A stretch of DNA of 64,000 nucleotides. Origin: CAZCQG01 sp964500775. GTDB lineage: Bacteria; Campylobacterota; Campylobacteria; Campylobacterales; CAZCQG01. Below, one piece after another: positions 37,177-46,876 of the stretch. The position numbers and the translations under genes were made by a program. Positions within the stretch are counted from its first letter, which is position 1; every line of letters begins with the position of its first letter. The stretch is taken from assembly GCA_964500775.1 (NCBI GenBank), contig CAZCQG010000003.1, positions 1-64,000 on the forward strand, in the 5' to 3' direction. The notes below the pieces were generated by a model. It did no database searches. It worked only from the letters and a program-made list of their open reading frames with translations, and had not been told where the DNA came from.

Positions 37177-38734
37177 AAGCTTTGATGGATTTGAGTTCTT
37201 CGAGTACGTTTTTTTCTGCCTCATCGTCAATAATAATAACCGCTAGCGCATGACCGTGCTTATCTCTTCCTAGTCTAAAATCGGCGATGTTTATATTGTG
37301 TTTGGCGAGTACCGTGCCAAGGTCGCCGATTACACCCGGAACGTCGGTATTTTTAAAGAGGATCATCTTTCCTTTGGGTTCGACATCAAGGTCGAAACCG
37401 TTTATCTCGACGATACGTTGCACGTTTTCATCAAATATAGTTCCCGAAATTGTGATTGTCTCTTTTTCGGTAGTGAGTTTGATAGAGACGAGATTTTTAT
37501 AGATACTGTGATTCCCTTTTTCGCAATGCTCAACATTGATACCTCGCTCTTTGGCTACATATGAAGCATTGACGTAGTTGATGTTTTCTCCGAGACTGCT
37601 ACTAAGCGCACCTACGATACAGAAAGTGCTTAGCGATTCAAGGAATCTAGATATTTCACCCTCGGTTGTGACTTTTATTGATGAGATAGGTGCTTTATTT
37701 ATTTGCGCCGATAAGAATCCGATCTTTTGTGCGAGCTCTAAGTACGGTTTTACAAACGGAGGAATCTCGTTTTCTTTTATCGGTAAGTTGAGCGCATTGG
37801 GAAAGCTCACTCCTCTTGCGGCTTCGAGTGCTTGTTCTGCGGCTTGTATGGCGATACGCTCTTGCGATTCTAAGGTATTTGCACCCAAGTGCGGAGTGAC
37901 GTAGATATTTGGGAGGTCAAGCAGGGGATTGCTTGTAGCCGGTTCTTTGTTGAATACGTCGATTCCCGCAACCTTGATTTTACCGCTTTTGAGACCTTCA
38001 TATAACGCATCCTCATTGTAAAGACCGCCTCTAGCGCAGTTTATGAGAATCACCCCTTCTTTCATTTTTTCGATCTCGGCTTTACCTATCATATTGATAG
38101 TCTCTTTGTTTTTTGGCGTATGGATAGTAATGATGTCACACGCTAAAATATCTTCAAAGTTTTCGGTATACGCTACGCCCAAATCGGTAGCCTTTGAGGG
38201 CTTGATGTACGGATCGTATGTAACCACATCCATCTCAAACCCTTTTGCGCGGACACCCACGCGGCTACCGATATTGCCGAAACCGATAATTCCGAGTTTT
38301 TTGTCTTTTAGTTCGATTCCGTACCAATTCTCTCTTTTCCAAACCCTGTCGTTTTTCAGCTCATGGTGGGCATCGGGAAAGTTTCTCATACAGTTTAATA
38401 TATGTGCCATAGTAAGTTCAACCGCGGCAATCGTGTTTGCCGTAGGGACGTTCATCACGACGATGCCTCTTTTGCTGCAACCGTCGATGTCTACATTATC
38501 CACCCCTACGCCTGCGCGCACTATCGCTTTCATGCTTAATGCGTTGTTTAAAAAGTTTTCATCTACGTCCGTAGAGCTTCTAGTGATGCTCACATCCGCA
38601 TCTTTTATCAAATCCAAAAGCTCATCTTTCGGTATATTAGCGGCATTTACGTATTGAATATCGCTTTGTTTCGAAAGTATATCAAGCCCTTTTTGGTGTA
38701 TATGATCGCACACAACAATTTTATGCTTTTTCAT
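37148..38734 (-). CDS. serA: D-3-phosphoglycerate dehydrogenase
   Basis: First enzyme of serine biosynthesis. The 528-residue protein is the long form. Its substrate and NAD domains include GIIGFGNIGSRVGVRAKGF, NCARGGLYNEDAL and the catalytic-histidine region VTPHLGANTLESQ. An intervening domain (about 320-450) follows. The C-terminal ACT domain (FKNTDVPGVIGDLGTVLAKH) normally senses serine. It is the last gene of the minus-strand block that starts at pheS, 3 bases after the small membrane protein gene. The same order occurs in Campylobacter jejuni. Confidence 0.97.
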   Translation of the reverse strand: MKKHKIVVCDHIHQKGLDILSKQSDIQYVNAANIPKDELLDLIKDADVSITRSSTDVDENFLNNALSMKAIVRAGVGVDNVDIDGCSKRGIVVMNVPTANTIAAVELTMAHILNCMRNFPDAHHELKNDRVWKRENWYGIELKDKKLGIIGFGNIGSRVGVRAKGFEMDVVTYDPYIKPSKATDLGVAYTENFEDILACDIITIHTPKNKETINMIGKAEIEKMKEGVILINCARGGLYNEDALYEGLKSGKIKVAGIDVFNKEPATSNPLLDLPNIYVTPHLGANTLESQERIAIQAAEQALEAARGVSFPNALNLPIKENEIPPFVKPYLELAQKIGFLSAQINKAPISSIKVTTEGEISRFLESLSTFCIVGALSSSLGENINYVNASYVAKERGINVEHCEKGNHSIYKNLVSIKLTTEKETITISGTIFDENVQRIVEINGFDLDVEPKGKMILFKNTDVPGVIGDLGTVLAKHNINIADFRLGRDKHGHALAVIIIDDEAEKNVLEELKSIKACLGVSYAVI

Positions 38735-38737
38735 AAA

Positions 38738-39220
38738 TTATTCCTCGTAAGTTTTATCTAGTTTGTATTCTATTCCGTATTTTTTCAGCTCTTTTAGTAT
38801 GCTCTCAAGCTCGACTTTGTCGGGAGTGACGATGACGAGCTTAATATAGCCGTCTTTTTTATAATATGAGTATTCTATGCCGTTGGCTTTGAATACCTGA
38901 TTGAGGCAAAAGAACTTATATGAGTCGAGCTTTTCGATCTCTATCCTGTATACCTCGATTAACTCTTTTTTTTGATTGTCTTCTAGCTTTATTTGAAGTT
39001 CTGTGGTGGGGAGCATAAATTTTTCATTCTTCTTATCCGCTAGCTCCCCAAGCCAGCCTTTATCTTGGCTAGCGACGACATCCCCTTGTAGTTCATATTC
39101 CTTCTTTACTTCAAAATTCTGCACCTCGACCCCGCTGACGGTCTTATAGAGAAGCAGAGTCGAGAGGGCAAGAAGAATCGCTACGGAAGCTACAATTATC
39201 CAAGGGATATATTTGCGCAT
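38738..39220 (-). CDS. membrane-anchored hypothetical protein of the rpsA-serA interval
   Basis: A 160-residue protein with one N-terminal membrane helix (about residues 6-27) and a soluble remainder. The soluble part is probably periplasmic and has a beta-rich section IKLVIVTPDKVELESIL. No known domain recognised. A putative periplasmic protein gene occupies the same place between rpsA and serA in Campylobacter jejuni, so it is a conserved clade gene, not a spurious frame. It is separated by only 2-3 bases from both neighbours. Confidence 0.75.
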   Translation of the reverse strand: MRKYIPWIIVASVAILLALSTLLLYKTVSGVEVQNFEVKKEYELQGDVVASQDKGWLGELADKKNEKFMLPTTELQIKLEDNQKKELIEVYRIEIEKLDSYKFFCLNQVFKANGIEYSYYKKDGYIKLVIVTPDKVELESILKELKKYGIEYKLDKTYEE

Positions 39221-39222
39221 TT

Positions 39223-40899
39223 CTATTGCATTTGATCTTTAAGAATATCTCCAAGAGTCATCTTGTCATCGTCGTTAAACTGTTTGAGCGACTCTTTTTC
39301 TTTGATTTTCTCGAGTCTTCTAATAGAAACTCTGATTTTGTTTGTTTTTGGATCCACCATAGAGACTACACCTTCAATATCATCCCCAACTTTTATCGTC
39401 TCTGGATTCATAGGGTGTAAGTCTTCTTTTCGGATAAGCGCATCAACTCCGTCTTCAAGGCTGATGAAAACACCGAAATCTTTTATATCGCGCACTTTTC
39501 CTTTGACGATGTCATCAATATTGTGTTTTTTCATAAAACCTTGCGCAGGGCTTTCTATCAACTCTTTTCTGCTGAGTGATACCCGCTCTTTATCTTTATC
39601 GATTTTTACGATGACCGCTTCGACTTTATCGCCGACTTTGAAAACATCTTTGCATTTTTCGTTTTTATTCCAAAATGCATCTTCGTTGTGCAATAGACCG
39701 TCGATGCCGCCGATTCTGATAAATGCACCGAAATCGGTCAATGTTGCGACTTCTCCCGTGATTTTTTCACCTTCTTTATGGGAAGAGAGGAATTTTTCAA
39801 AAGGTTTTGCCGTAAGTTTTTTTAGAGAAACTCGCAATCTTCTATTTTGTGAATCGATCTCGATAACCTCTACGTCTATCTCTTGATTTTGCTCTAGGTA
39901 TTCAGACGGGTGTTTGATGTTTTTATTCCAAGAGATTTTGGAGATATGTAAAAATCCTTCAATATCGTTGCCGAGGTCTACGAATACGCCGTAAGGTTCG
40001 ATATTGCTCACGGTTACTTTGATGGCATCTCCTACGACAAGCTCATCTTTTATCTCGTTCCAAGGATCGTCGTGTGTTTGTTTGATAGATAGAGAAAGTC
40101 TCCTTTTCTCTTCATCGTATCCGATGGGGATTACGACTACCTTATCACCTTCTTGATAGTGTTTAGCAGGGTTTACGGGACCTTTATAGCTTATCTCGGT
40201 GTAATGCACCAAGCCCTCTACACCGTCTACGTCTACAAACATACCGAAGCTAGTGATTTTATTGACTACCCCTTCGGCAGGCACTTTTTTCTCTAGTAGC
40301 GTGTCGATTACTTCTTTTTTCTTTTTGAATTCATTTTCGAAGAATTTTTTCCTAGAGATGATGATCGAACCGTCTTCAGGCTTGACGTTGATGATCATTG
40401 CTTTTACGCTTTTTCCCATCACTTTAGCATCATCTTTAAAGCCTGACATATATTTAGGCATAAAGAAATCAACATTGTTACTCGTGACTATAAAGCCGCC
40501 TTTGTTTTTCTTGGTGACTTTTCCTTCGATGATTATATTTTCAAAATCATCCCCGAGACTTTTTATAAAATTCTCTGTTTTTTCTTGTTTGATAGCTTTC
40601 TGATACGATACCATCGGTCTTTCGTTTCTGTAGCCCATGATGAGTACGGGGATAGAATCGCCCTCTTTGAAGCAGATGACGCCGCTTTCATCTTGTAGTT
40701 CGGTGCAGTAAAGTCTACCCTCGACCTTTTGCCCTACGTCAACGAGAGCAAATTCGTCGTTAATGGATATTAATACCCCCGTCGTAACAGTCTTATTTCC
40801 ATCCTGATTCATTGAGTTGTCGATAAGGGAGGCAAACTCCTCGTCGCTCATCTCGTCTTCCATTCCGTCAAAATCGCCGTTGCTATAATCTTTGTCCAT
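39223..40899 (-). CDS. rpsA: 30S ribosomal protein S1
   Basis: RNA-binding protein that helps mRNA onto the 30S subunit. The 558-residue protein has six S1 (OB-fold) repeats. The clearest are VNKITSFGMFVDVDGVEGLVH, ISNIEPYGVFVDLGNDIEGF (shifted spelling), TLTDFGAFIRIGGIDGLLH and VRDIKDFGVFISLEDGVDAL. A short acidic N-terminus precedes them. AAGGGA lies just before the ATG. It lies between ispH and a membrane protein in the pheS-serA block. Confidence 0.97.
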   Translation of the reverse strand: MDKDYSNGDFDGMEDEMSDEEFASLIDNSMNQDGNKTVTTGVLISINDEFALVDVGQKVEGRLYCTELQDESGVICFKEGDSIPVLIMGYRNERPMVSYQKAIKQEKTENFIKSLGDDFENIIIEGKVTKKNKGGFIVTSNNVDFFMPKYMSGFKDDAKVMGKSVKAMIINVKPEDGSIIISRKKFFENEFKKKKEVIDTLLEKKVPAEGVVNKITSFGMFVDVDGVEGLVHYTEISYKGPVNPAKHYQEGDKVVVIPIGYDEEKRRLSLSIKQTHDDPWNEIKDELVVGDAIKVTVSNIEPYGVFVDLGNDIEGFLHISKISWNKNIKHPSEYLEQNQEIDVEVIEIDSQNRRLRVSLKKLTAKPFEKFLSSHKEGEKITGEVATLTDFGAFIRIGGIDGLLHNEDAFWNKNEKCKDVFKVGDKVEAVIVKIDKDKERVSLSRKELIESPAQGFMKKHNIDDIVKGKVRDIKDFGVFISLEDGVDALIRKEDLHPMNPETIKVGDDIEGVVSMVDPKTNKIRVSIRRLEKIKEKESLKQFNDDDKMTLGDILKDQMQ

Positions 40900-40941
40900 A
40901 GATTCCCTTTGTGATGTTTCCCTAAAATTTACTTATTCTAG

Positions 40942-41766
40942 TTAAAATTTGCTTATTTTATCAATAATGCCCTGAATAATCCACTCCGGAGTTGAAGCTC
41001 CGGCAGTAATTCCGCATAATTTTTTACCTGTAAACCATCCGTTTTGCACTTCATTTGCCTCTTCTACTAGATAACTTTCTTTGCAATTTTCCAGTGAAAT
41101 TTTTAAAAGCTGCTTTGTATTCGAAGAGTTTTTTCCGCCGACGATTATCATAATATCGGCTTCCTGCGACAACTCTCTTGCAGATTCTTGATTATCGAAT
41201 GTCGCATTGCAGATCGTGTTAAAAACCCTTACTTCCGAAACGTTGCGTATTAAAAATTCGGCAATTTTAATGAAGTTATCGACTTTTCTAGTGGTTTGGG
41301 AGACGAGGGCAACTTTGTTTCTAAGCTTTGAAAGATCAATATCTTCGACGGATAAAACGACCATCGGTTCAGATTCCGAATAGCTTTTTACCCCTTTGAC
41401 TTCGGGGTGGTATTCATCACCGAAAATGACTATTTGGTATCCTTCGCTAGACATATTTTCTACGATTTTTTGCGGTTTCGTGACGAAAGGACAGGTGGCA
41501 TCTATGAGATTCACCTCTTTTTTTTGTAGCTCTAAAAGGTCATTTTTTGTAATCCCGTGTGTCCTGATGATTACATTTTGCCCATTTTCTACCTCGGAAG
41601 TCTTTTCCACCACCCCTACGTTATGATGATTTTTTAATCGATCTATCTCGGACTGGTTGTGTATTAAAGGTCCATATGTCACGCCGCCCCGAATGCTTTC
41701 AGCAATGTTTATCGCCCGTTTTACTCCGAAGCAAAAACCGAAATTTTTCGCAAGCTTTATCTCCAA
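40942..41766 (-). CDS. ispH: 4-hydroxy-3-methylbut-2-enyl diphosphate reductase
   Basis: Last step of the MEP isoprenoid pathway, making IPP and DMAPP with a [4Fe-4S] cluster. The 274-residue protein has the three cluster cysteines in NFGFCFGVKRA, DATCPFVTKP and NTICNATFDNQ. It also has the SSNTKQL segment. Start: TTG at 41766 gives the standard N-terminus (M)EIKLAKNFGFCFG and lies 2 bases after the aroA stop. An upstream reading from 41838 would overlap aroA by about 70 bases and add unrelated residues, so I reject it. The partner ispG is at 49714. Confidence 0.94.
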   Translation of the reverse strand: MEIKLAKNFGFCFGVKRAINIAESIRGGVTYGPLIHNQSEIDRLKNHHNVGVVEKTSEVENGQNVIIRTHGITKNDLLELQKKEVNLIDATCPFVTKPQKIVENMSSEGYQIVIFGDEYHPEVKGVKSYSESEPMVVLSVEDIDLSKLRNKVALVSQTTRKVDNFIKIAEFLIRNVSEVRVFNTICNATFDNQESARELSQEADIMIIVGGKNSSNTKQLLKISLENCKESYLVEEANEVQNGWFTGKKLCGITAGASTPEWIIQGIIDKISKF

Positions 41767-41768
41767 AA

Positions 41769-43058
41769 TTAATACTCTTGCACGCTTGTTATTTGTGAAA
41801 GAATCTCGAAAAATGCGGGAAAAGAGGTATTTATACACTCAATATCTTCAATCTCCATACCGCACTTTAAGCCCGCTATCGCAAAGCTCATAGCGATTCT
41901 GTGGTCACCGTAAGAATCTATCGTACTTTTTTGGAGTTCTCCGCCGAAAACCTCGAAACCGTCTTCAAATTCGTTTGTTTTGATGCCGCATTTATTGAGG
42001 TTCGTGACGGTGGTTTTGATCCTGTCGCTCTCCTTTACGCGGAGCTCCTCGGCATTTTTGACACTACTTTTTCCCGTGGCACATGCAAAAGCGATAGAGA
42101 GTGCAGGAATCTCGTCTATAAGCCAAGAGATATTTTCTTCGACGCTAACACCTCGCAACGCATCGCCGACGACCGTTACGTCCCCGATACTTTCAAATTT
42201 GTTTGAAGTCTCTTTGATCTCTAAAATCGCCCCCATTTTCTCTAAAATTTTAAACGCTTCGATTCTAGTTTTGTTAAGCAGCATATTTTTTATAGTGACT
42301 TTTGCCTCTTTGTGTATCGCCGCGGCAACCGCGAAGAAAAATGCGCTTGATGGGTCGCTAGGTACTTCGATTTCTAGTTGCGTGGTAAATTTTTCGGGAT
42401 GGGGTTGAATATACACCGTCGTCCCTTCGGTACTGATATTTGCTCCGAGACCTTTGAGCATATTTTCCGTGTGGTCGCGGCTTAGTTCCGGCTCCGTATA
42501 TACGCATTCACCCTCTGCGTTGAGTGCGGCGAGTATCATCGCGCTTTTTACTTGAGCGGAGGCGATTTTGCTTTCAAAACGGAAGCTTTGTAATTTTTTT
42601 CCGCGTATTACTAGCGGGGCAAGGTTGCCGTTGTCTCTACCGTCAATCTCCGCACCGATTTCTCTTAGGGGGTTTGCGACCCGTTTCATCGGTCGTTTGC
42701 GTAAATATTTGTCGCCGCTTAGGATAAATAGTCCCTCTTGTGAGGCGAGCAGACCCGTATAGAGGCGAATGGCAGTCCCTGCATTGCCGCAATCAAGGAC
42801 ATCATCGGGCTCTTGAATTTTTTTCGGCGGCGTGATGCGGTAGAGTGCTCCCTCTTTTACTACCGTTGCACCGAGTTTTTGGGCGATTTGGAGCGAGTTG
42901 AGCGTATCTTCGGCTTCGAGAAAGTTTTTAATAATCGAAGGTTTTTCGCAAAGAAGCGAAAACATCGCGCATCGGTGCGAAATGGATTTGTCGGTAGAGA
43001 CTTTGTCCGTGGTGATTGCAAAGGGGGTGTGAATCTGTCCGATACGTATTTTTTTCAT
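41769..43058 (-). CDS. aroA: 3-phosphoshikimate 1-carboxyvinyltransferase (EPSP synthase)
   Basis: Sixth step of the shikimate pathway. The 429-residue protein has [41 protein letters not shown] and the C-terminal [12 protein letters not shown] and [12 protein letters not shown]. All are active-site signatures of AroA. It overlaps the pheT stop by four bases and is followed by ispH. The order pheT-aroA-ispH is the Campylobacter one. Confidence 0.97.
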   Translation of the reverse strand: MKKIRIGQIHTPFAITTDKVSTDKSISHRCAMFSLLCEKPSIIKNFLEAEDTLNSLQIAQKLGATVVKEGALYRITPPKKIQEPDDVLDCGNAGTAIRLYTGLLASQEGLFILSGDKYLRKRPMKRVANPLREIGAEIDGRDNGNLAPLVIRGKKLQSFRFESKIASAQVKSAMILAALNAEGECVYTEPELSRDHTENMLKGLGANISTEGTTVYIQPHPEKFTTQLEIEVPSDPSSAFFFAVAAAIHKEAKVTIKNMLLNKTRIEAFKILEKMGAILEIKETSNKFESIGDVTVVGDALRGVSVEENISWLIDEIPALSIAFACATGKSSVKNAEELRVKESDRIKTTVTNLNKCGIKTNEFEDGFEVFGGELQKSTIDSYGDHRIAMSFAIAGLKCGMEIEDIECINTSFPAFFEILSQITSVQEY

Positions 43059-45385
43059 CGCAGTTCTACTTTTAGCTCTTCTTTCAATCCGCCTAAAATC
43101 GTCGTCATAATCGTGCTAATTTCCTCTTCGTTAAAGGTCTTTTCCATCGATTCTAGCTCAAACCTCAAAGTGAGACTGATTTTGCCTTGGGTATCGGGAA
43201 TCTCGTATATATCTACGGGATAAAATTTCGTTATCGCACTCGGAGCGGTTTTGGCGATGACCTCTTTTATTTTTGCAAACGGCATCGATTTATCTATGAC
43301 GATACTCAAATCCCTTTCTGATTTGGGGAATTTTGAATACTCTTGAGCGATCTTGGGTGTAAATGGAAGAGCGCCAAACTCTACCTCACAAATAAAAGTG
43401 TCGTCTAGTCCGTAAGATTGGGCTATTTCGGGATGGAGTTTTGCTATATAGCCACACTCTTCTCCCTCTACCATAACTTTTCCAAATTGATATGGATGGA
43501 CGAGCTTATTGGGCAAATCGAGCGTCTCTTTGATCGAAAAATTACCGATAACGTTAGCAATCTTATTTGCAAAATCAAAGAAGGTCATATTTGTAGGTTT
43601 GCCCGCATTTTGCAGAGAATCTCTCTCTTTCGCACCGCTATGCAAAAACGCTATTTTGGTGGATTCTTCTCTTTTTTGACCATAAACGGAGCCTATCTCA
43701 AAAAGCGATAAGCTTTTTTTACCGTTATTTCTATTTCTTTGCGCCGATTCGATAAGGTGTAAAAGGAGAGTAGGGCGTAGCGTATTGAGTTCGGATGTGA
43801 TGGGATTGGCGACATCAAGGTCGGAATCTAGGACGATAAATCCGAGTTCTTTGAGTTTTTCTTTGTGGTCAAACACGAAATGGATTGTTTCGTTAAAACC
43901 GTTGCTAGCGGAAGTTTTCCTGAAATGCGACCTTTTCTTGAACTCTTCGTATCCTTTTGTGAGCTTTCTCTCTTCTCTCATAATTGTGGGCGAAGATTGT
44001 ATATTGTCGATTCCTATCACTCTCACTATCTCTTCGGTGATGTCTTGTTCGCTCACGACATCGTGTCGAAAATCAGGTATACCCACAACAAGCGAATCAC
44101 CCGAGCTACTCACCTCTACGCCGAAGTTGAGCCTTTTTAATATCGTTACTATCTGCTGTTTTTGGATAGAGATTCCGATGGCGGCAGAGAGCGAATCTAC
44201 ACTAATATTTATAGAGTGATTATGGGGCTTTTGGAGTATCTCGTGCGTGCCCGAATAGGGTTTGCAAAAACCGCTTTCCGCAAGTATCTTTGATAAAACG
44301 TCGATCCCGAATTTGAGGTTTGGGTTTGAGCCTCGGGAGCTTCTGAAAAATATCTCTTGTTTCTTTTTGCATTTTTTTTCAAAAACCGCTTGAGAAACTA
44401 TTTGCGGCGGGATATATGATGCTTCGAAAAAGACCAAAGCCCCTTTCTTTTCGCTCTCTTCCGCAAATATGCCGGTCGTGGAGAGTTTTTTATTACCGTA
44501 AACGGTATCAAGACCTTCTTCTTTTTTGATTTCGAGTTTGCGCTTTCCGTCATCCCCTTTTAGCGTGTCTTCTTCGTAATAAGGGTGCAATATGACTCCG
44601 CTTACCAGCATCGAGTAGTTGGCGATATTTTTAGCGGTAGATTCGTCCAAAAGTCCGTTTTGTGCTAATCTCAAAAGGATTTTAAGTGAAAGTTCTCCGT
44701 GACCGACCTCTGCTGCTTTAAACATATACGAAGAATCAAGGTGTCCGTGGTGGGAGAGTTGAAGTATCCTGCCGATTCCTATGGAGGTTTCATTTTCGTT
44801 TGCAGGTTCGGGATTTTTGATCTTGATGTCAAAGTAGGCGCAAATATCTCTTGCTATACCGTAGATGTTGAGACAATCGCCTCTGTTTGGGGTGATGTCT
44901 ATTTCAAATATATCGTCGTTGAAAAACGGGATGGCGGAGAGCTCTTGCCCGATTTTGAAGTTACCGATGGAGCTATCAAGTTTCATGATTCCGTCATTTA
45001 TCTTTACTAATCCGATTTCGGTAGAGGAGCATATCATCCCGCTACTTTTTACCCCGCGCAGTTCACTCTCTTTTATCTCTAGCTCACCCAATTTGGTTCC
45101 GACGGTAGCTACGGGGACGAAGATGTTTGCACATACGTTTTTGGCGCCGCAGACTATTTGGAGCGGCTCTTTTTCGCCCACATCGACGCTACATACGCTA
45201 AGTTTGTCGGAGTTGGCGTGTTTTTCACACGTCAGTACCTTGCCGACTTTGACCCCTTTTGGCGCACAATAGTGCTCTAGCGAATCGACTTCAAGTCCCA
45301 ATGTATTTAATGCTTTGTATATTTGTTCGGTTTTTATATCGTTTATGTTTAAAAATTCGGATAAGAATCCTCTAGTGAATATCAT
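43055..45385 (-). CDS. pheT: phenylalanine-tRNA ligase beta subunit
   Basis: Large subunit of the alpha2-beta2 PheRS. The 776-residue protein has the N-terminal tRNA-binding (EMAP-like) domain ([21 protein letters not shown]). The B3/B4 editing domain, the B5 domain ([10 protein letters not shown]) and the C-terminal ferredoxin-fold anticodon-binding domain ([13 protein letters not shown]) follow. It overlaps pheS by four bases at its start and aroA by four at its end. Confidence 0.97.
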   Translation of the reverse strand: MIFTRGFLSEFLNINDIKTEQIYKALNTLGLEVDSLEHYCAPKGVKVGKVLTCEKHANSDKLSVCSVDVGEKEPLQIVCGAKNVCANIFVPVATVGTKLGELEIKESELRGVKSSGMICSSTEIGLVKINDGIMKLDSSIGNFKIGQELSAIPFFNDDIFEIDITPNRGDCLNIYGIARDICAYFDIKIKNPEPANENETSIGIGRILQLSHHGHLDSSYMFKAAEVGHGELSLKILLRLAQNGLLDESTAKNIANYSMLVSGVILHPYYEEDTLKGDDGKRKLEIKKEEGLDTVYGNKKLSTTGIFAEESEKKGALVFFEASYIPPQIVSQAVFEKKCKKKQEIFFRSSRGSNPNLKFGIDVLSKILAESGFCKPYSGTHEILQKPHNHSINISVDSLSAAIGISIQKQQIVTILKRLNFGVEVSSSGDSLVVGIPDFRHDVVSEQDITEEIVRVIGIDNIQSSPTIMREERKLTKGYEEFKKRSHFRKTSASNGFNETIHFVFDHKEKLKELGFIVLDSDLDVANPITSELNTLRPTLLLHLIESAQRNRNNGKKSLSLFEIGSVYGQKREESTKIAFLHSGAKERDSLQNAGKPTNMTFFDFANKIANVIGNFSIKETLDLPNKLVHPYQFGKVMVEGEECGYIAKLHPEIAQSYGLDDTFICEVEFGALPFTPKIAQEYSKFPKSERDLSIVIDKSMPFAKIKEVIAKTAPSAITKFYPVDIYEIPDTQGKISLTLRFELESMEKTFNEEEISTIMTTILGGLKEELKVELR

Positions 45386-46377
45386 ATAAATTGCTCCAAC
45401 ATTCTAAGATCGCCTTCAAAAAATGAGCGTAGGTCGTTCACGCCGTGGATAAGCATGGCAAATCGCTCTACACCGAGACCGAATGCGTATCCGCTGACGT
45501 TTTTATATCCTACCGCTTCAAATACGGCATTGTCCACGCTACCGCATCCAAGTACTTCTAGCCAACCGGTATGGGAGCACACCCTGCACCCTTTCCCTTT
45601 GCAGAAGATACAGGAGATGTCTACCTCTGCGCTCGGTTCCGTAAAAGGGAAGAATGAAGAGCGGAATCGCACCTCTACCTCGCCGAACATATATTTAAGG
45701 AAGTCCTCTAAAATATACTTGAGATTCGCAAACGAAATCTTGCCCGATTCATCCACGACAAGCCCTTCTATCTGGTGAAACATCGGCGTATGGGTGAGAT
45801 CATAATCTCTTCTAAAAACCGCCCCCGGACTTATCATCCGAATAGGAGGGGTGACGTTTTGCATCGTTCGAATCTGCACGGGTGACGTGTGTGTCCGTAG
45901 TAGCATAGAATCATTGGTGTAGAACGTATCCTGCATATCTCTAGCGGGGTGGTATTTCGGGATATTGAGCGCCTCGAAGTTGTGGAAATCATCCTCCACC
46001 AAAGGACCTGTCTCGATGGAGAAATTCATAGAGACGAAATACTCTATCATTTTTTCCATAATGGAGTTGACCGGATGGAGCGCCCCTTTGTTTATCGATG
46101 GTTCAAAAAGGGTGACGTCGATTTTTTCGTTTTGGAGTTTTATAAAGAGTTCTTTGGCTTTTAGCTCTTCGTTCATAGCATCTAAAAGCTCGGTTGTTTT
46201 TGTTTTGGCTATGTTGAGCGACTTTGCTTTTTCCTGTTTTTCTTGTCCGTCTAGATTCTTAAGATCGGCAAACTCCTTAGTGAGTATCCCTTTTTTGCCG
46301 AGGATTTTAATCCTCAACTCTTCGAGTTCCTGCGTGGACTTTGCGGAACTTATCTCTTGTAATAATTGATCTAACAC
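45382..46377 (-). CDS. pheS: phenylalanine-tRNA ligase alpha subunit
   Basis: Catalytic subunit that charges tRNA-Phe. The 331-residue protein has an N-terminal coiled coil (about 1-85). The class II motifs are present: motif 2 region [18 protein letters not shown] and motif 3 [15 protein letters not shown] CxxC pair ([17 protein letters not shown]) is present, as in many bacterial PheS. Start is GTG at 46377, with GAGG 5 bases upstream; a nearby ATG is out of frame. It heads the conserved seven-gene minus-strand block. Confidence 0.97.
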   Translation of the reverse strand: MLDQLLQEISSAKSTQELEELRIKILGKKGILTKEFADLKNLDGQEKQEKAKSLNIAKTKTTELLDAMNEELKAKELFIKLQNEKIDVTLFEPSINKGALHPVNSIMEKMIEYFVSMNFSIETGPLVEDDFHNFEALNIPKYHPARDMQDTFYTNDSMLLRTHTSPVQIRTMQNVTPPIRMISPGAVFRRDYDLTHTPMFHQIEGLVVDESGKISFANLKYILEDFLKYMFGEVEVRFRSSFFPFTEPSAEVDISCIFCKGKGCRVCSHTGWLEVLGCGSVDNAVFEAVGYKNVSGYAFGLGVERFAMLIHGVNDLRSFFEGDLRMLEQFI

Positions 46378-46417
46378 GCATACCTCATCGTTTTATTTCT
46401 GGTGATTTTTTGGTGTG

Positions 46418-46423
46418 ATTATA
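46418..46423 (-). promoter_or_regulatory. -10 box for the pheS operon
   Basis: Perfect TATAAT on the minus strand, about 40 bases before the pheS GTG, with a predicted leader near 33 bases. The leader is too short for a phenylalanine attenuator peptide. Confidence 0.45.
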
Positions 46424-46496
46424 GGGAAATATTGTTTATAGTCAGATAATATCGGGTATACTTAAAGATTATGAAAATTACCGAAACTAAGGGGCA

Positions 46497-46862
46497 ATGA
46501 TGACGATATTCGAAAAGATTGTCGCAGGAGAGATTCCTTGCAATAAAGTATACGAAAACGAAAACTTTTTGGCGTTTCACGATATTAATCCCAAAGCGCC
46601 GATTCACGTCTTGGCGATACCGAAGAAATGTTATGCCGATTTTCAAGTGGCGGATGTGAATATCATGGCGGGAATGACCGCTTTTATTCAAGAGGTCGCG
46701 GCAAAATTGGGGCTAGATGAGAGCGGGTATAGGCTTATCACCAATATCGGCAGCGACGGCGGACAGGAAGTGCCGCATCTCCATTTTCATATCCTCGGCG
46801 GCACAAGACTCAAATGGACCGATTTGCGAGAGCATGAAGGGGATGCGAGAAAAAGCATATAA
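46497..46862 (+). CDS. HIT-family nucleotide hydrolase (HinT-like)
   Basis: A 121-residue histidine-triad protein with HLHFHILGG at about residues 93-101 and the N-terminal FEKIVAGEIPCNKVYE. HinT-type enzymes hydrolyse AMP-lysine-like and other nucleoside phosphoramidates. Two adjacent ATG codons (46497 and 46500) are possible; AAGGGG is better spaced for the second. It is divergent from pheS, exactly as in Campylobacter jejuni. Confidence 0.92.
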   Translation: MMTIFEKIVAGEIPCNKVYENENFLAFHDINPKAPIHVLAIPKKCYADFQVADVNIMAGMTAFIQEVAAKLGLDESGYRLITNIGSDGGQEVPHLHFHILGGTRLKWTDLREHEGDARKSI

Positions 46863-46876
46863 AGGGCACCTCTAAA

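Noticed and set aside
38043..38657. 204-codon open frame opposite serA
   Set aside because: Antisense shadow of a conserved gene with no family features.
41767..41838. Longer ispH start overlapping aroA
   Set aside because: The 24 extra residues are not seen in IspH; TTG at 41766 gives the standard N-terminus directly after the aroA stop.
46378..46496. Phenylalanine attenuator before pheS
   Set aside because: The predicted leader is about 33 bases, with no Phe-rich leader peptide and no terminator stem.
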